Positions 10,386 through 23,632 of a DNA stretch of 64,000 bases are shown here, one piece after another. Origin of the DNA: Rotaria sp. Silwood1 (lineage: Eukaryota > Rotifera > Eurotatoria > Philodinida > Philodinidae); the NCBI GenBank assembly GCA_905250075.1, contig CAJNOP010000026.1, positions 1,673,098-1,737,097 of the forward strand. Direction: 5' to 3'. Numbering within the stretch: position 1 is the first letter of the stretch; every line of letters starts with the position of its first letter. The notes under the pieces were generated by a model. It was given only the letters and a program-made list of their open reading frames with translations, was not told the DNA's origin and did no database searches. Made by a program: the position numbers and the translations under genes.

Positions 10386-13379
10386 CGTAGGCTTGCTGTC
10401 AGTTGTTGATTATGAGTCTATAAACTTCTTCGTAGTTGATACTTTTATTGCAAAAAAAATTGAGTATATATATATGCATAGAATTTTCATTTTTATCTGA
10501 TTCTGAGTCATGTTTTTCACTGTTTATCTCATCTTTTTATTTGTCGACATATAAGTAACTATGTGTATACTACTTGATGTGTGTTGTAACATCTGTTGAA
10601 AGCATGACGCAGGTATAAATCTTTAATGTGTTAAATAATTTTGTTTTGCTAGCAAAAATCAGTCAGCTATGTGTGTTTGATTGATTTGTCGTCATGAATT
10701 TTTCTAATTTTACGTCAATCGTTCAAAATATTGTTGACAATTGTGCGTACTAACACATTATCGAGATGAATAAAATGGTAGTCAGTTATATTTGCGTCCG
10801 TTGTTGCATGAATCACTCCTTCGTTCTGTTGTTGCTATGTGACATCAGCATTAACGAAAATTATTCGTTCTATTTACGGCATACTTTGTTCTGAAAAATT
10901 ATGCATAACAGGTTGAAAGATATTTCTAGCAGTGAATAAGTGTGACTATGAGTAACACCGAGTGGTAAACAGCTAATCATTATTGATTAATTGTACGAGT
11001 CTTACTCAATTGCAATAATAGTTTGAAATTACTTTAACTATATGCATTGAAAGCGAATGGTTAAGAGACATTGCGAAAACTGGATACATAACAAGTATAT
11101 ATTACCCTCCATTAAAATTTTATGACACTTAAATTTATTAGAAGAAAGTACATGACCAATCTAATAATAAGAATCTCTGGATTTTAATTATATCCATTTA
11201 CTCAAATAGTAAGAAAGATATCTTTCACTATATAATCGCCTTTGTTATCCCGTAATGTTTTCTTGAGCGTATCGCTCAGATTCGAAATACACCGTTTATT
11301 CGTCCGCTTCTATTTGATGATATTTATTCCCTCCTAGAAATAATTTCCTTATAAAGTCAATATAGATGAACAGATATCATCGTTGAACATGCTTCCCAAA
11401 AGCTCGACATACCACATTACCTTTTCACACATTATGAACCACAAATGTGCATCACACATAAAAAACGACAGAAAGATGCGTAGGACCACAGTTTTCGCTA
11501 TACAGTGGTCGAAGTAATAAATGCTCGACAGTCTTTTCGACTAGTAGTATGGCTGCTCCACACCATCTTTACTCGACAGACACGTACCAATTACACATAT
11601 CTGGAACTGTAGAAACTTTTTCACCAATATTTTATTCATATTTGTTACTTTATAATATTTCTTTAATAACAGCATTGTAGTTATTAACACTTGCACATGA
11701 ACAACAATATAAATTAGAAAATATCACGACAGAATAATTGATTATGCACAATATAACTAGACATATACAATGTATATTTATGTAATGTTCATTTCCATCT
11801 AAACTTAGTTTCTAAGTGAATTCGCATAAATTTAGACTTGAGATAAACTTGAGTATTATGTTTGTCAAAAATCAAATCTCCTGATTTTTGACTGAGGCTA
11901 ATTTGTTATCAGGATGGATTTTTATCGATACTTATAACGATTTTATCTATGACTTTAACCCCTTGAGACCGGCAGAGGTAGGGTGTGGGTGTGAGTGGGT
12001 ATGTGTGTTTGATGAAGAGAATATTAATGCTGACCTCTACATCCACACATCCGCACGATCAAACGTACACGCACAACCGCAGACGCAAGTCCAGTCTCAC
12101 ACCGGTACCTCAGTTCCACTCACACCTACGCATCTACAAACACATCTGCACCATTGTCAAACTCGATTTGGTATTATATATAAGAGTTTATCAAAATTTG
12201 ATACAGCGTACTCTCATAAAACAGCTCCCATCCACTTGGAAAACTAATCATAGATAGGTTTTTTTTTTGCACTTGATTAAGAATAAATTTTTAAAAGTGA
12301 AACAAGTGAGTCACATATTTCAGAGTCTCTCATATAACACATATCGAAAGATCAAAACATAATGAAATGTCATCAAAATGACAACCTTTTTGTATTCTTG
12401 TTTTCACACAAAATATCACCAATCATTTTCAGATAATATTTATTTTTATCAGAAGTTTTGTATTGATATTTTTGAAATGGAACATGTCTTGACTGCATTT
12501 ATAGAGGCCTAGTATGATAAATGAAGTAGAACAAACAGTTGTATGTAAATATCGTTCTATTCGTTGCAATCAGATTTCTTTTTTTCTTTCAACAACACAT
12601 GGTCATCTTTTTATCTTTCTGTTTCTTTGCCATATACTATTGAAATAAAAATTATGTTCTAAATATTTGATCAGTGGTGAAATTGAAAATTTATAGATCA
12701 TGTTTGATACTACTTCATTTTTTATGCGAGTTTCGGAAAAGACTATTTCGTGTTAATTTCATGGTGCTCGTCGCAAATATGTTAAATGCAGTTTGACTCT
12801 ATGTAATATATAATATTGTCAAAATTCAGATATTGTTTGCTTGCAGCTCACTTTGCACGAACCAGAAGAAATTGAATATGCATCCGACATGAATGTCGAT
12901 ATTATTAGTTTTTATGATCAAAAAGTTAATCGTTATTGTGATTCTATATGACTACATGATTGTCTGATGCAAACGTTCGCTACTTGATCTTGATCGAGTC
13001 TATATGATTCTTTATCTTTACTGCTCCATCAATTGTCAAATCCAACACAAAAATGTTTGTTTTGTGATGTTTTCTTGTCCAGTGCCTTAATTCGAATTCT
13101 TGACTATACTTCTATTCACGTCTTTCTTAATGAAAATTTAATGATTTCATCTAATTCTCAAACTTCTGAGAAGCATCACGTCGAAAACTTTTTTTAAATC
13201 CATCAATGGTTATTAGTATTACGTAACATTAGTCTCATACGTGCAAAATAAAAATGTAGAATAACTGATGAACACTCAAGACAAATTGAAGAATCAGTTA
13301 AATATGATTAGTTCAGAAAATACTGGATAAATTAAACAATTTCTAATCAAAATTCATAGTTTATATCGTTTCACCAGCA
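10386..13379. other. Intergenic, no gene recognised
   Basis: Mostly AT-rich with no convincing exon. The one odd part is a GC- and GT/CA-rich island at about 11965-12155 with two oppositely oriented related stretches (GGTGTGAGTGG and its complement), overlapped by two short ORFs in different frames that I regard as compositional artefacts. Confidence 0.5.
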
Positions 13380-14965
13380 ATGAATATAAATCATCAACAG
13401 CTTCGTATCGTGAGCAGTTCGACTAATTATGCTCTGTCATTCCAAGATCTGTTATTTTTAACAGTTACGTTCATCACAGCAAGTAATCAGATGCTTATTG
13501 GCAAAACTTCAATCGAGATTAATTGGTGAAGTTCTGGCTGTTCTATTTGCTCTTCCAGAGCTAATTAGAATCGGTCACTCGTGTGCTTAAAAGTGCTAAT
13601 TTTGCTTTATTCCAGTATGTCCTTCCAAACGATATTGCATTACAGCACATCAATCGGGATGAAGTAATAACAAAGCATATAAGACCTCGTGCAAAAGCAG
13701 TTTTATCCCATAATCACGATAAGTTTTGTACCTTTAGGTTTTTATATATAAATAACAAATGCATTTTCATGAAGAACGATAAAATTTAGTAACTAAAGAC
13801 TTGAAATCCTATTAGTTGATGATGCCAACATGATTAATCTGAAAAATAAAAACTACATTTCTAGCGGTTTTTCTTACCTTGTTCATAAATTTTTGCCATC
13901 TAAAAAACCATATCCATCGAGAAAAACTTTTCTAATTAGAAGGTATCTGTATGATTTTAATTAAATATATCAAATTAATGATTTTTTTCAAGATCATAAA
14001 ATATTGTTGAAAACTCTAGATAATTTACTCATAATGGAAAGCTTAATTCTTATGTGGAGTAAAACTCTTCTTTTTAGAACCATCAGACTTGACTGGGTCA
14101 AAATGATAATTAATACTTCTACGTATACATATCTGGAAAAATTTTATATCAATCATACAGTTTACCAAAAAGGAAGCTTATAAAACTCGAATTTTCTAAG
14201 TTTTTTTTTCAAGAATCAACAGATCATCATCTAGTATAATTTCATGTCACTGAATCTTATAAGGTGCTTTCTAAATATTCATATACTCTTGTTAATTATT
14301 CTAAACAATGAATTTATTTAAGGTGATATTGATATTAGATGGCACATATGTCTATATTCAAAAATGCATTAGTCATAAAATGCAACAGTGTGTTTTTTAG
14401 CCTACACAAAAAGGCTCTCTAATTAAAATGGTGATAATGATCAAATCTAATGGTGAGACAGTCGGAATATCATACTATTCTGTTCGAAATGCGATGTTGT
14501 TTCGACGTCTGATCCTTACTATGCTGATTCTAAAAACAATGATGCTAAAATTATCAAGAATACCATTATGAATAACATAGATGGAGTACATGACTGGTTA
14601 CAACCAAGTGATACACTCGTTGTAGACCGCGGATTTCGTGATTGCTTACTTCTGACTACGTAGATGCAAGGGTTTCTTGATAAAAACTAAAAGTAATTTT
14701 CAACGGAAGAAGCCAATGATATCAGAATGACAATAAAAGTTCGTACGGTAGTAAATACTAACAATGAACGATAAAAATAATGATGTTTTTATTAACAAAG
14801 TTATGTCGAATACTTTAACATCTGTTGTTGTTGATAAATATTTCTCAATTATCTGTTGTCTTATCAATGAATTATTGCACATATATGTAATTCATAGAAG
14901 CAATGATGATAAACTCGCAAAGCCATTTAAAATTTGCTTAAAGAAAAAAGTTAACTTATAAAATA
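13380..14965 (+). pseudogene. Decayed DDE-type DNA transposase
   Basis: Recognisable pieces occur in order: LQSRLIGEVLAVLFALPEL near 13510-13570, LPNDIALQHINRDEVITKH near 13620-13680, PYYADSKNNDAKII near 14515-14560, DWLQPSDTLVVDRGFRD near 14590-14642, and STEEANDIRMTIKVRTVV near 14698-14755, followed by a weak tail to about 14961. The pattern (KNNDA, then a DRGFRD motif, then STEEAN) matches a widespread animal transposase family with a DDE catalytic domain that I recall from cnidarians and arthropods. The pieces lie in different frames with several stops between them, so the copy is dead. Element ends were not found. Confidence 0.75.
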
Positions 14966-16584
14966 CGTGCAGCACATGGAAGACTCAAGTGAAAAAGAAA
15001 ATTAAGTGAAAAATTTTAAAAGCATTCGAATCCCGCAAGAATTTTCTTGTCTTCATCTTAACAGTCTTATGAATAGTGAAGGTGGCTACGAAGTCGAAAG
15101 TAATTGTACAAACTTGCACCTGATCGAACATGCGAATTCAGTTCAGTACAATGTTTGGTTAAAGTATTATAGCAACGAAATACTTGAATGCTACTATACG
15201 TGTAAAATTGGAACTTGAGTTGTAGATTATAATTAATTTGTGAAACTAACTAATACAAATGATAAAATATCGTTTCAACAAATTAGTAGTTTTGTTTGTG
15301 TCATTTTGGTTTTTCTAATTTATAGAATATACAACAGTTTTTTGTACTATACGTACAATTCTTAACTGATCCAAGTACTACTTCTTAATATGATGATGAT
15401 GATAATATGTTTTCTTTGTATCGATTTCTCTAATAAATCATCTAAAATTTCTAGAACAGAGGCGGCGGAACGATTCTAATCTAGGGGAGGCTCAAAACTC
15501 CTCAGGCGGTGATACGAAGGTGATGTACGAGGAGGGGGTATTTTCTGGCTTTTCAACCCTAACTCTTATCAAAGAGATATCGGATATCTCGATGTTTTTT
15601 CAACAGAGTTTATTTTGCCTATATCCTTCTATAGGTGACTGATATAATCTTGGAATGTTTTGGAAAGATGTTCTATGGAAGTTGTGAATCTTTCGTGATT
15701 TATTTCTTTAGTATTTACAGGATTCGTTTTAATCGCAAAATTTCTCTGCTTCATAGCATAGAACATAATATAACTCTATTAAAAAAACCATGATTTTGAA
15801 GAAAAAGCTTTCATCTTCAGTTGTTCTTCATCTGAAGTCTTGTCTACTTTCATCTTCGATCACATGCCCGTGTTTGCCTCAATTTCGTTCAGTTGACGAT
15901 GAAAGTAGTACATAAGTACAGGAACTTACAGAAAAATTTCGAAAAAATGAATCATAGAAGCTGTTGTTGAATTCTCTACACCAATGCATCACAATGTCTT
16001 GTCGACCTGTTGTAATGAGTTCTTAGAATAGTGAAACATAGGATATATAAAACATTGCTATGTCATATCATACTGAAAGTAATATAAAAATATTTGTCAT
16101 ATTTATTTTCTCACATAAAAACCCTGAAAACTTGAATCTGTTTTTAAAGAAGCAAAATGTTCTCCTGAATTATCTTAATTGGTTTTGACAGAACTAAAAG
16201 CAAAGGCGTGCAAGATACTATATTTTTCACTTTTCTGAAATAAATTTGCTTCACTATTTAAATAACTAATTGCCTAACTGTTCAATTTTAATTCTCTAAG
16301 GCGATCTTCAAACAACAAACATATAATTTTGGTATTATCATTGCATTCAGTAGTGTTTTAATGCATTAAACTTGATTTTGATAAGAATTAGGCTTTTTGT
16401 AGCGTTCAGTTTACTGTTATCGTGAAAAATTACACAGCGCCGTACAGCATTACTTTTTTCCTCCTTTCCAAATTGATTACAATAAACCAGGAAAACCTGT
16501 TTCTATGAATATTGTGGAAAGTGTAATCACGCATCTTTAAAAGAAATTCATATTTTTATCATTTTCTGGCGAAAATAACGTGCG

Positions 16585-16780
16585 GTGCAAAAGAAATGGA
16601 AAAAATGTCGAAGTCTGTTAGACCATATCAACTTCTCGATCAATAATTTTTTTTTGTCGGAAAGAGCAATGTCTGAACTGCAACTTTTGTACCGCGCATA
16701 TTTCTTCAGAACGTCTCTGAGAAGGAGGAAAACCCAAAAACTGGACATCTCTATAAAAGTGCTTGCAACGTTTTTGTAAT
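16585..16780 (+). repeat. Internal repeat copy A inside the hAT element
   Basis: About 200 bases that recur in inverted orientation at 17320-17526. In this copy a frame encodes MSELQLLYRAYFFRTSL followed by RRRKTQKLD. The partner copy conserves the same reading (MSELQLLYRAYFSRMSL, RRRKSQKLD). The shared frame may be a coding relic or chance preservation in a young duplicate. Confidence 0.8.
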
Positions 16781-17319
16781 TTGAAAAATCAGTATTACTT
16801 GATTATTTTGAGCTACATAGACCAAGTATTAATCTAAAATACACCAAAATGGAGTGCATTAAAAACACTATCAATACCACCTTAAGGTAAATTATTTTAT
16901 GTCCATATTGACTCTTTAATCAGAAAGGTTTGAAAAATGAAATTTTTGTAAAATAAAGGCTTTTACAAGAATTATCAGTTTGCAAGAATATCAGCCATCA
17001 TCTATAGAAATCACACATAAATTCAATTCTTTTTGCGTTATTTGTGTGAAATATGTGAGATCATGAAAACTTAGCAGCAAAAAATAATTCAAAAAAACAT
17101 TTTTTCACCTTTGCAGAACGGTCAGGTAGTGAGCACGAGCAAATCACGCAGTCTCTTTCAGAAAAATCAATACTTTGATATGAAAACCAAAGATAAATTT
17201 GACATGCAATATACCACTGAAAAGAGCATTCTTTTTGCTACAAAAATCATTATTAAACGTGATTTGTATATCCTCTTCTGACGTAATAAATATTCAAAGA
17301 AAATAAAAAATGATGCTGC

Positions 17320-17526
17320 TAAGAGATGAAGTTGCAAGTACTGTTTTAGAGACATCCAGTTTTTGGCTTTTCCTCCTTCTCAGAGACATTCTGGAAAAAT
17401 ATGCACGGTACAAAAGTTGTAGTTCAGACATTTCTCTTTCTAATAAAAAAAAAATTATTGATCTAATAGTCGGCAATAAGGTCTTATAGACTTCGACATT
17501 TTTTCCATTGCTTTTGCACCGCATGT
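17320..17526 (-). repeat. Internal repeat copy B inside the hAT element (inverted)
   Basis: Reverse-complement partner of 16585-16780, starting from GCGGTGCAAAAG on the minus strand and staying alignable through CAGAGACATTC and TGCAACTT. About one base in ten differs, so the duplication is older than the target-site duplication suggests, or was inherited from the parent element. Confidence 0.8.
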
Positions 17527-17996
17527 TAGATGCAAAATAGGTATTATTTCATACAGTAAGCTAGCAGGAGTTTTGATAGTTATTTTGGACACCACCGGCA
17601 ACGTATTTTTTGAAAAAAATTCAAGATTTTAGCATTTGTTCATCCAAAGATACATACAATATAAGCTATGTTGATAACATTTTGTGACATTCATTCTCAA
17701 ATTCTGAATGACATTTCTAAAATTTTCTCAACTATCGGATCTCTCTCAGATGTTGCTTTTGATTTTTAGGTGAGACTTGAGCTTTCTTAAGCGCAACTGG
17801 TTTGCCGCTTATTGTGCTATCTAGCATGAGACTGAACGTACTATTGTTCAAAGAACTTTCGCATACTAAATATAAGCTCATGATAAGATTTGTGAGGTTT
17901 TTCCAAAATATAAGCCTTCCCAAGCCTCCCCTGCCTGTTTTTAGGGGAGGCTTGAGCCTCCCCAAGCCTAATGGCTCCGCCGCCACTGTTCTAGAA

Positions 17997-20460
17997 TGAT
18001 TTCATATACGTATTATAAGAGATTATAAGACACTTAATTCACTTATGTTGCTTTTGAAAATATCTGAATAACAAAAATGATACAAAATTGTGCGTACGAT
18101 AGAAGTTTCAACGTGAACGAAACATTTTATGAAACTGCGCTATATGAACTTTTGAGAAACTCTTATATATGACTTGAATACTTCAAAGGAAATCGTGGAA
18201 TAATACGTCATAGTGAAAAACCTATAGCATTCAAGCTTATTCTAAGCCTATGCTACTTTAAATAACGATTGAATTCAGGGTAAGTTAGCATATAACAGAA
18301 ATCGAACAATATCCACTTTTTTTCATACTTAATATAGCAACACTGAAAAAAAATGGTGAAAAATTCTGAAAACCAAATAAAATCACGTTTTAACCGTAAC
18401 TGTTTCAATGTAACGTAAATTAGACGCATATTAAGTCGCTTATTATTCCACTTCGAACACAGCCATCTTTTTCAGTTTCTCTGAGAAGAAAGCACTATTT
18501 AAATGATGATTGTATATGTAAGATGTAATGAACCATGTCGATAAATGATACATGGTTCAGGCGTTATTACACGAATTTCATACACCAGACGTAAAAACGT
18601 CATGTAAAAATTCTCATAATAATTGCATATTGCTTGCCTATTACATGCTTAAAATGCAATGTCGACTAAACGCTGAGATCCTTCTTCTAAACGACTCATT
18701 TACTACCACCAAAAACATGTTGGCTAGCATGTCTAGTTGTAAAGTAAGCTCTAATTTTTATGCGTAAACCTATTCAAAACAGTATTACTACTTGTCCTTT
18801 TTCATCCTGATCGGATCAAAGACCGAAACGCATGAAAAATTTTGGATTTATATTTAAACTTTTGTACATCTTAATGACATATTGTTGTTGGGAACAGTGA
18901 TGAAAGTCTTTAAATTTCCCAATTTATTAATTAAGATCGAATTAGTGTTTTCCTTGTTACAGGAAAACAAATACTGTAAAATGAGAAACATTGACTTGAT
19001 GGATCGAAAATTTAGGCATAATCAATATTTAGTTTTAGTTGTTGAATAGTAGCAGGATAGAAGCGGCTCTGCGATTTCGAACAAAAGAACCTCGATTTTT
19101 CTTACTGATTTTGAAATTTATAGTATCTGGTAGTCCTGTTCACAATATAGTTTATGTAGGATATAGAGCCATCCGATGGGAAAAAAGAAAGAGAAAAGAA
19201 ATTCTGTTGTTCATACATAGTGATAGAGGTAGAGAAGAGTGGACAGAGGGCCGAACCTTCTCCAGAAACCTGTGAGCTCTCGCTGGAATTGGAACGATCT
19301 ATCGTTAACATTGAAAGACCATATACTTTTCAGTAGTAAATGGCAGCTTAGTCCTCGCTGATTTGTAAGAATTTTTTCTGGCTCCGCCACTATTCATATA
19401 ATGAGTTAGTCTTTGTGTTCTAATGTAACAATAATTCATTGCATTAGGAAAAGTAATGAATGGAGAAATCTCATCAAATCAATGATTTATTTCTATACGT
19501 AGCTAAAGGACTGGTACATTGGAAACGGGAAGAATAATTCAAAAGTGCATGGAAATATTTCATTCAATCGACGAAAAAGAGTGATGTGCATGTTAAGTAT
19601 GATGACTTTTTTTGAAAATTTTTCTTGTTAAATTTGAATGGTTAACAATCGAGTCATTTTTCACTGGACGAAATCTTGATCTATTTAAACAGATTGACTG
19701 TGTCTAACGTTGTTAAAAAAATTCAACTTTCGATAGAAAGTTACTAAAACATGAGGCTGTCACTTTGACATCTTGACAATGGCTTTTTTCTTCAGCTGAA
19801 TAGTATACCATAAATGAAACATGATTTATGACAACCACTTATTCTTTCATTACGCTCCTAAATACATTTTCTAAGATTACGCTCTAATTTCACAGTTGAG
19901 TTAAGATACAAACTCCTTTTAAAATCGAAAGATTATCATCACCAAGATCTTTTTTGATATTCGAATGTTATCTAAACAAGAATGAAGCACATCCAAATTG
20001 CAAGCAAATATTCATTCACGAAATGGACTTGGAAAATATTCATAACACATTGATAACGATAAAGAAATACTAGAACTAAACTTTTTTCCACGTATAATGT
20101 TTGAATTCTAAATGACTTTTCGATATATTATTCTGTAAGCAGAATATATGATGAACTTTATCACGAATATGAACCTTGTACTATTATTCATCAAAGAAAG
20201 AAAAATAATTGCATGATAGTAAAATAAGAATTCATACTTTGATTGGTTCACAATATCTATATATAATAAAATGTTAAGTTCAATTCCGTCAACCTTAAGA
20301 CATGTATTCTTTTTTTTATGTGAGGAAAACAACAGCAAAAACGATATGTATTTGATATGGATGAAAGAAATAAACACACACACACACACACAAAATACCT
20401 TATTACTCTAAAATATTTTGATATGACGAAAAATAAAATAAAATAAAAGATTTCTCGAAA
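17997..20460. other. Intergenic, repeat-rich, no gene recognised
   Basis: No exon could be supported. The sequence GGCTCCGCCACTATTC near 19381-19396 resembles the right end of the hAT element at 17988, so a second, degraded hAT-like end is possible. A (CA)n run closes the stretch at 20374-20392. The short ORFs at 18552 and 19039 match nothing I recognise. Confidence 0.45.
20374..20392. repeat. (AC)n microsatellite
   Basis: Nine to ten uninterrupted AC units just downstream of the exchanger gene's stop codon on the minus strand. Confidence 0.9.
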
Positions 20461-23400
20461 TTAACACATAGGTGGGTTGACAAAACCAAATACATTAAGT
20501 TCAATTAATAAGGAAAAAATCACGAATATTCCATATATAGCAAGGAAAAAAATACCCAAATTGTGATCTAAATACCATTTTCGATTGTGAAAACTAACTA
20601 CCTAGAATAAATAATCAAGGAAAAAATAAAGATAGAGCATTTTTTTAAAATATTTTCTTCTTGCCGTTATAGCAACAATGCCAAGTAAAAGAACAGAATC
20701 ATACATAAGTCCATTTGAATTTATATGTACTGCTTCTCCACTAACTATTACTTTAGAAAACCATGGTAAAGCAAGACCAACTAGTAAATCAAATACATTC
20801 GAACCAAATGTATTCGATACACCCATATCGACAAGACCTAGTCAAACAAAAAGCACAAAATTTCTTCTATATTATTAAATTTCATTTCTATCTCTACCTT
20901 GACGAACTACTAAGACACTACTCAGTGCATCTGGTACACTACTACCAGCAGCTAAAAATGTTATACCCATAACACTATCCGGTATGCCAAATGTAAAGCC
21001 AATAATTGTGACCATCCAAACCATTAGATAAGTTAATAGACATAACCAAACAATAGCCATGACAAAGGTAAACGGGTACCATTTATACCATCTTTTATAT
21101 ATATATGTATACATATATTGATTAGAAATAAAGATTTGATAGATCAAATATAATTACTTACCTTGGATTGCGACAATCAGGAATAGTGAAATGACAGAGA
21201 ATTTTAATCGGTGCTATTATTATCCATTTGATAAAACCCATTGGATCATAATTATAATCAGGAATATTTTTCCAATCATTATAATTATCTTCAGCTGCTA
21301 ATAAACTAAACATAAGCATAAAATATTATTTATATTGATAAAATAACTTCTTTTTTCGAAATAAAAACCAATCAATTCTACCTTGGTGTACGACCTTGAT
21401 AAAATGAAAAACGTCTTTCATTTGCTGGTTTTTGAGGACGAATTATGCCTTGTCCTTGTCGTACTCGCATCTATAGCATAATAAATTATTCTCTTCTTGA
21501 AAAATTAATTTTTGTTTTCATCTTACTTGACTAATAACAAATCGAGCAGCCATTTTAAATCTAGTTCGAGTTCGAAAATATCTTGACATCATTAATTTAA
21601 GTACTGTTGTTTCAAAATCAAGTGGTAAACGTGATCTTGCAATAATATCATCAATTGGTATACGATTCTGTCCTATTGATGTATTGTTGTTAAAGGCACT
21701 ACCATCATCATCATCGAATCGTTCTATCAAAAACAAAATATATGTATATTTTATACAACAAACGCCAACAAGCAAACTAACCATAAGTATTGTTCATTCC
21801 ATATGTTTTTTTAGTATTAGCATAATTTATTATAGGTTCAGCTGGTCCACCATATGATTTAAATATTTGCCATCGATTAACAAATAATCGTTGTAATTTT
21901 TGATTATTACTATTCATTTTAAAAGATTTTTTAAATTTTCGATACAATTTATTCTTACCACATGATGGTTATATATCCTGCATACATTAAAAGAAGAAAT
22001 ACCGATTCAAATAATGTTATACGACCATCTGATAAACACTATTTTTATAGAATATAAATTTTACATTATCTTCTCCTATTTGTTGATTAATTGATACTCA
22101 CTATGATTAAAACTAAGATTGATAAAGAATAGTATGCAGAATCTCGACATAATGGCCTATATTACGTTAATAAAAAAAAACAGTAATTAAATGAATATTT
22201 TAATATTAAATATACATACCACCAAGTCAATCGAATTGCCTATTGAATAAATATTATTAAATCAAATATGATAATTTATTTTTAGTTTCAAACTTACTCC
22301 ATTAACGAACAGTCCACATACACCAATGACACAAACAATATTAAATACAGCTGAACCCACAATTGTTCCTACACCAACATCACCCTTAGCAACAAAAATA
22401 CCTGAGAAAAAAAGTTATTTTTTTCTTATTTTCTATAAATAAACATCCTATTAAAAAAATATTTACCAATAATAGCTGTAAAAAGTTCAGGTGATGAAGA
22501 TCCGGCCGCCATGAATGTTGCACCTGCAACATCTTCATCAAGACCCAAAGCCTGAAGGACAAAAAATACACATGAATTATATATATATATTTGACTTTAA
22601 ACTAATTAAATGTATACCTCACAAAGTTTATCCAATGCAGATATGAAATAATCATCGACAACTATTGCAATAGCAATGAAAATATAGAGACAAGCAATAA
22701 AATGAAATATAATAGCTCCCTATATGATAATTATAATGGATCATCGCATTTCTACCTAAAAACATTTATAGTGACTTACATGACGTCTTTGTGATTGAGT
22801 AAAAAGATCTTCAGGAAATTCATCGATGGCTATAATGGAAAAAAGCAAAAACCAATGGAATGTATATTTGTGCAATTTATGCTTTTATGAAACTCTTCAC
22901 AGATAGAAGCATACAAAGATTAGATTACATGACAATGCTTCTTTATTTTATAATTTGATTTGACATGAATTATTGAAGAAGAAAAAAAACAAAAGCCTTT
23001 TACCTTAAGGCATACTAGAGAACAGATATAAGGATATAAATTTTTGATTTCACCTACCAGGTTCAGTACAATTTTTAAGTTGACCAGGTTTCCAACCAAT
23101 AGTAGTCAATGAGACCGTTGTTGTTGTAATAATAGTTGTTGTTTCATCATCGGCTTGGTCTAAATGATTATTATGTCATTCTTTAGTTCTTTCCTTTTTG
23201 TTTCAATAAAAAGAAAAATAAAACCACAATTCTCATGAGAGATTATCTATGAAAACAACATGTTGTTTTTATATTGCTGTTAACTAAACATGATATCCTA
23301 GTTTCTTTATACTTTCTCCCGACTTTTATAAACAAATCGAATACAATCATGATCAATGTAAACTTACCAATAGAAATAGCTGTTGCTTGTATTTTTTGTG

Positions 23401-23593
23401 GTCGATATTTCCAATTTGATTTTGTACTACTTGGAGCAGCATTACTCGGTCGAAATCGTTGGCCAATAATATGAGCCAAAGCGAGGCCAACACATATTCG
23501 AATAAAAAATTTGACATTATGTCGATTGACAATTTGATGATTGCCAACGGGTCGTTGTTGTTTGTGTAACAACGAAAACAATGGAGCCTGCAT
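20461..23593 (-). CDS. K+-dependent Na+/Ca2+ exchanger, SLC24/NCKX family
   Basis: The protein exchanges Na+ for Ca2+ plus K+ across membranes. On the minus strand exon 1 starts at Met 23593 (MQAPLFSLL; an in-frame alternative lies at 23632) and ends at 23368. Later exons give [14 protein letters not shown] (family CxEPAIxxFPxD) and the hydrophobic [15 protein letters not shown]. The alpha-1 repeat contains [15 protein letters not shown] near 22480-22540. A large acidic cytosolic loop follows near 21500-21850. The alpha-2 repeat has [15 protein letters not shown] near 20930-20985 and [19 protein letters not shown] near 20770-20825; the Asp in NVFD is the one tied to K+ dependence in NCKX proteins. 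The C-terminus is [12 protein letters not shown], typical for the family, with the stop at 20461-20463. The gene has about ten short exons and looks intact. I did not fix every exon border in 21150-22400. Confidence 0.93.
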
Positions 23594-23632
23594 GATGATG
23601 AGAAGAGGATGTTCTCGACAATAATCAATCAC

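Larger units (their letters stand above)
15457..17988. mobile_element. hAT-type DNA transposon, non-autonomous, 2.5 kb
   Basis: The left end is CAGAGGCGGCGGA and the right end TCCGCCGCCACTG, which are complementary apart from small differences. Both are flanked by the same 8 bases, TTCTAGAA (15449-15456 and 17989-17996). An 8-base duplication with CAG-type ends defines the hAT superfamily. The subterminal regions share GGGGAGGCT/AGCCTCCCC blocks. No hAT transposase (no BED finger or dimerisation domain) was found inside, so it is probably mobilised in trans. The interior carries a pair of inverted copies of a roughly 200-base sequence, listed separately. Confidence 0.88.

Noticed and set aside
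11888-12257. Two overlapping ORFs of 119 and 90 aa
   Set aside because: Both derive from the same GT/CA-rich island in different frames, and neither has a recognisable domain or splice context.
22386-22571. 61-aa minus-strand ORF starting MYFLSFRL
   Set aside because: It is the wrong frame of the exchanger's alpha-1 exon, which in the correct frame reads [15 protein letters not shown].
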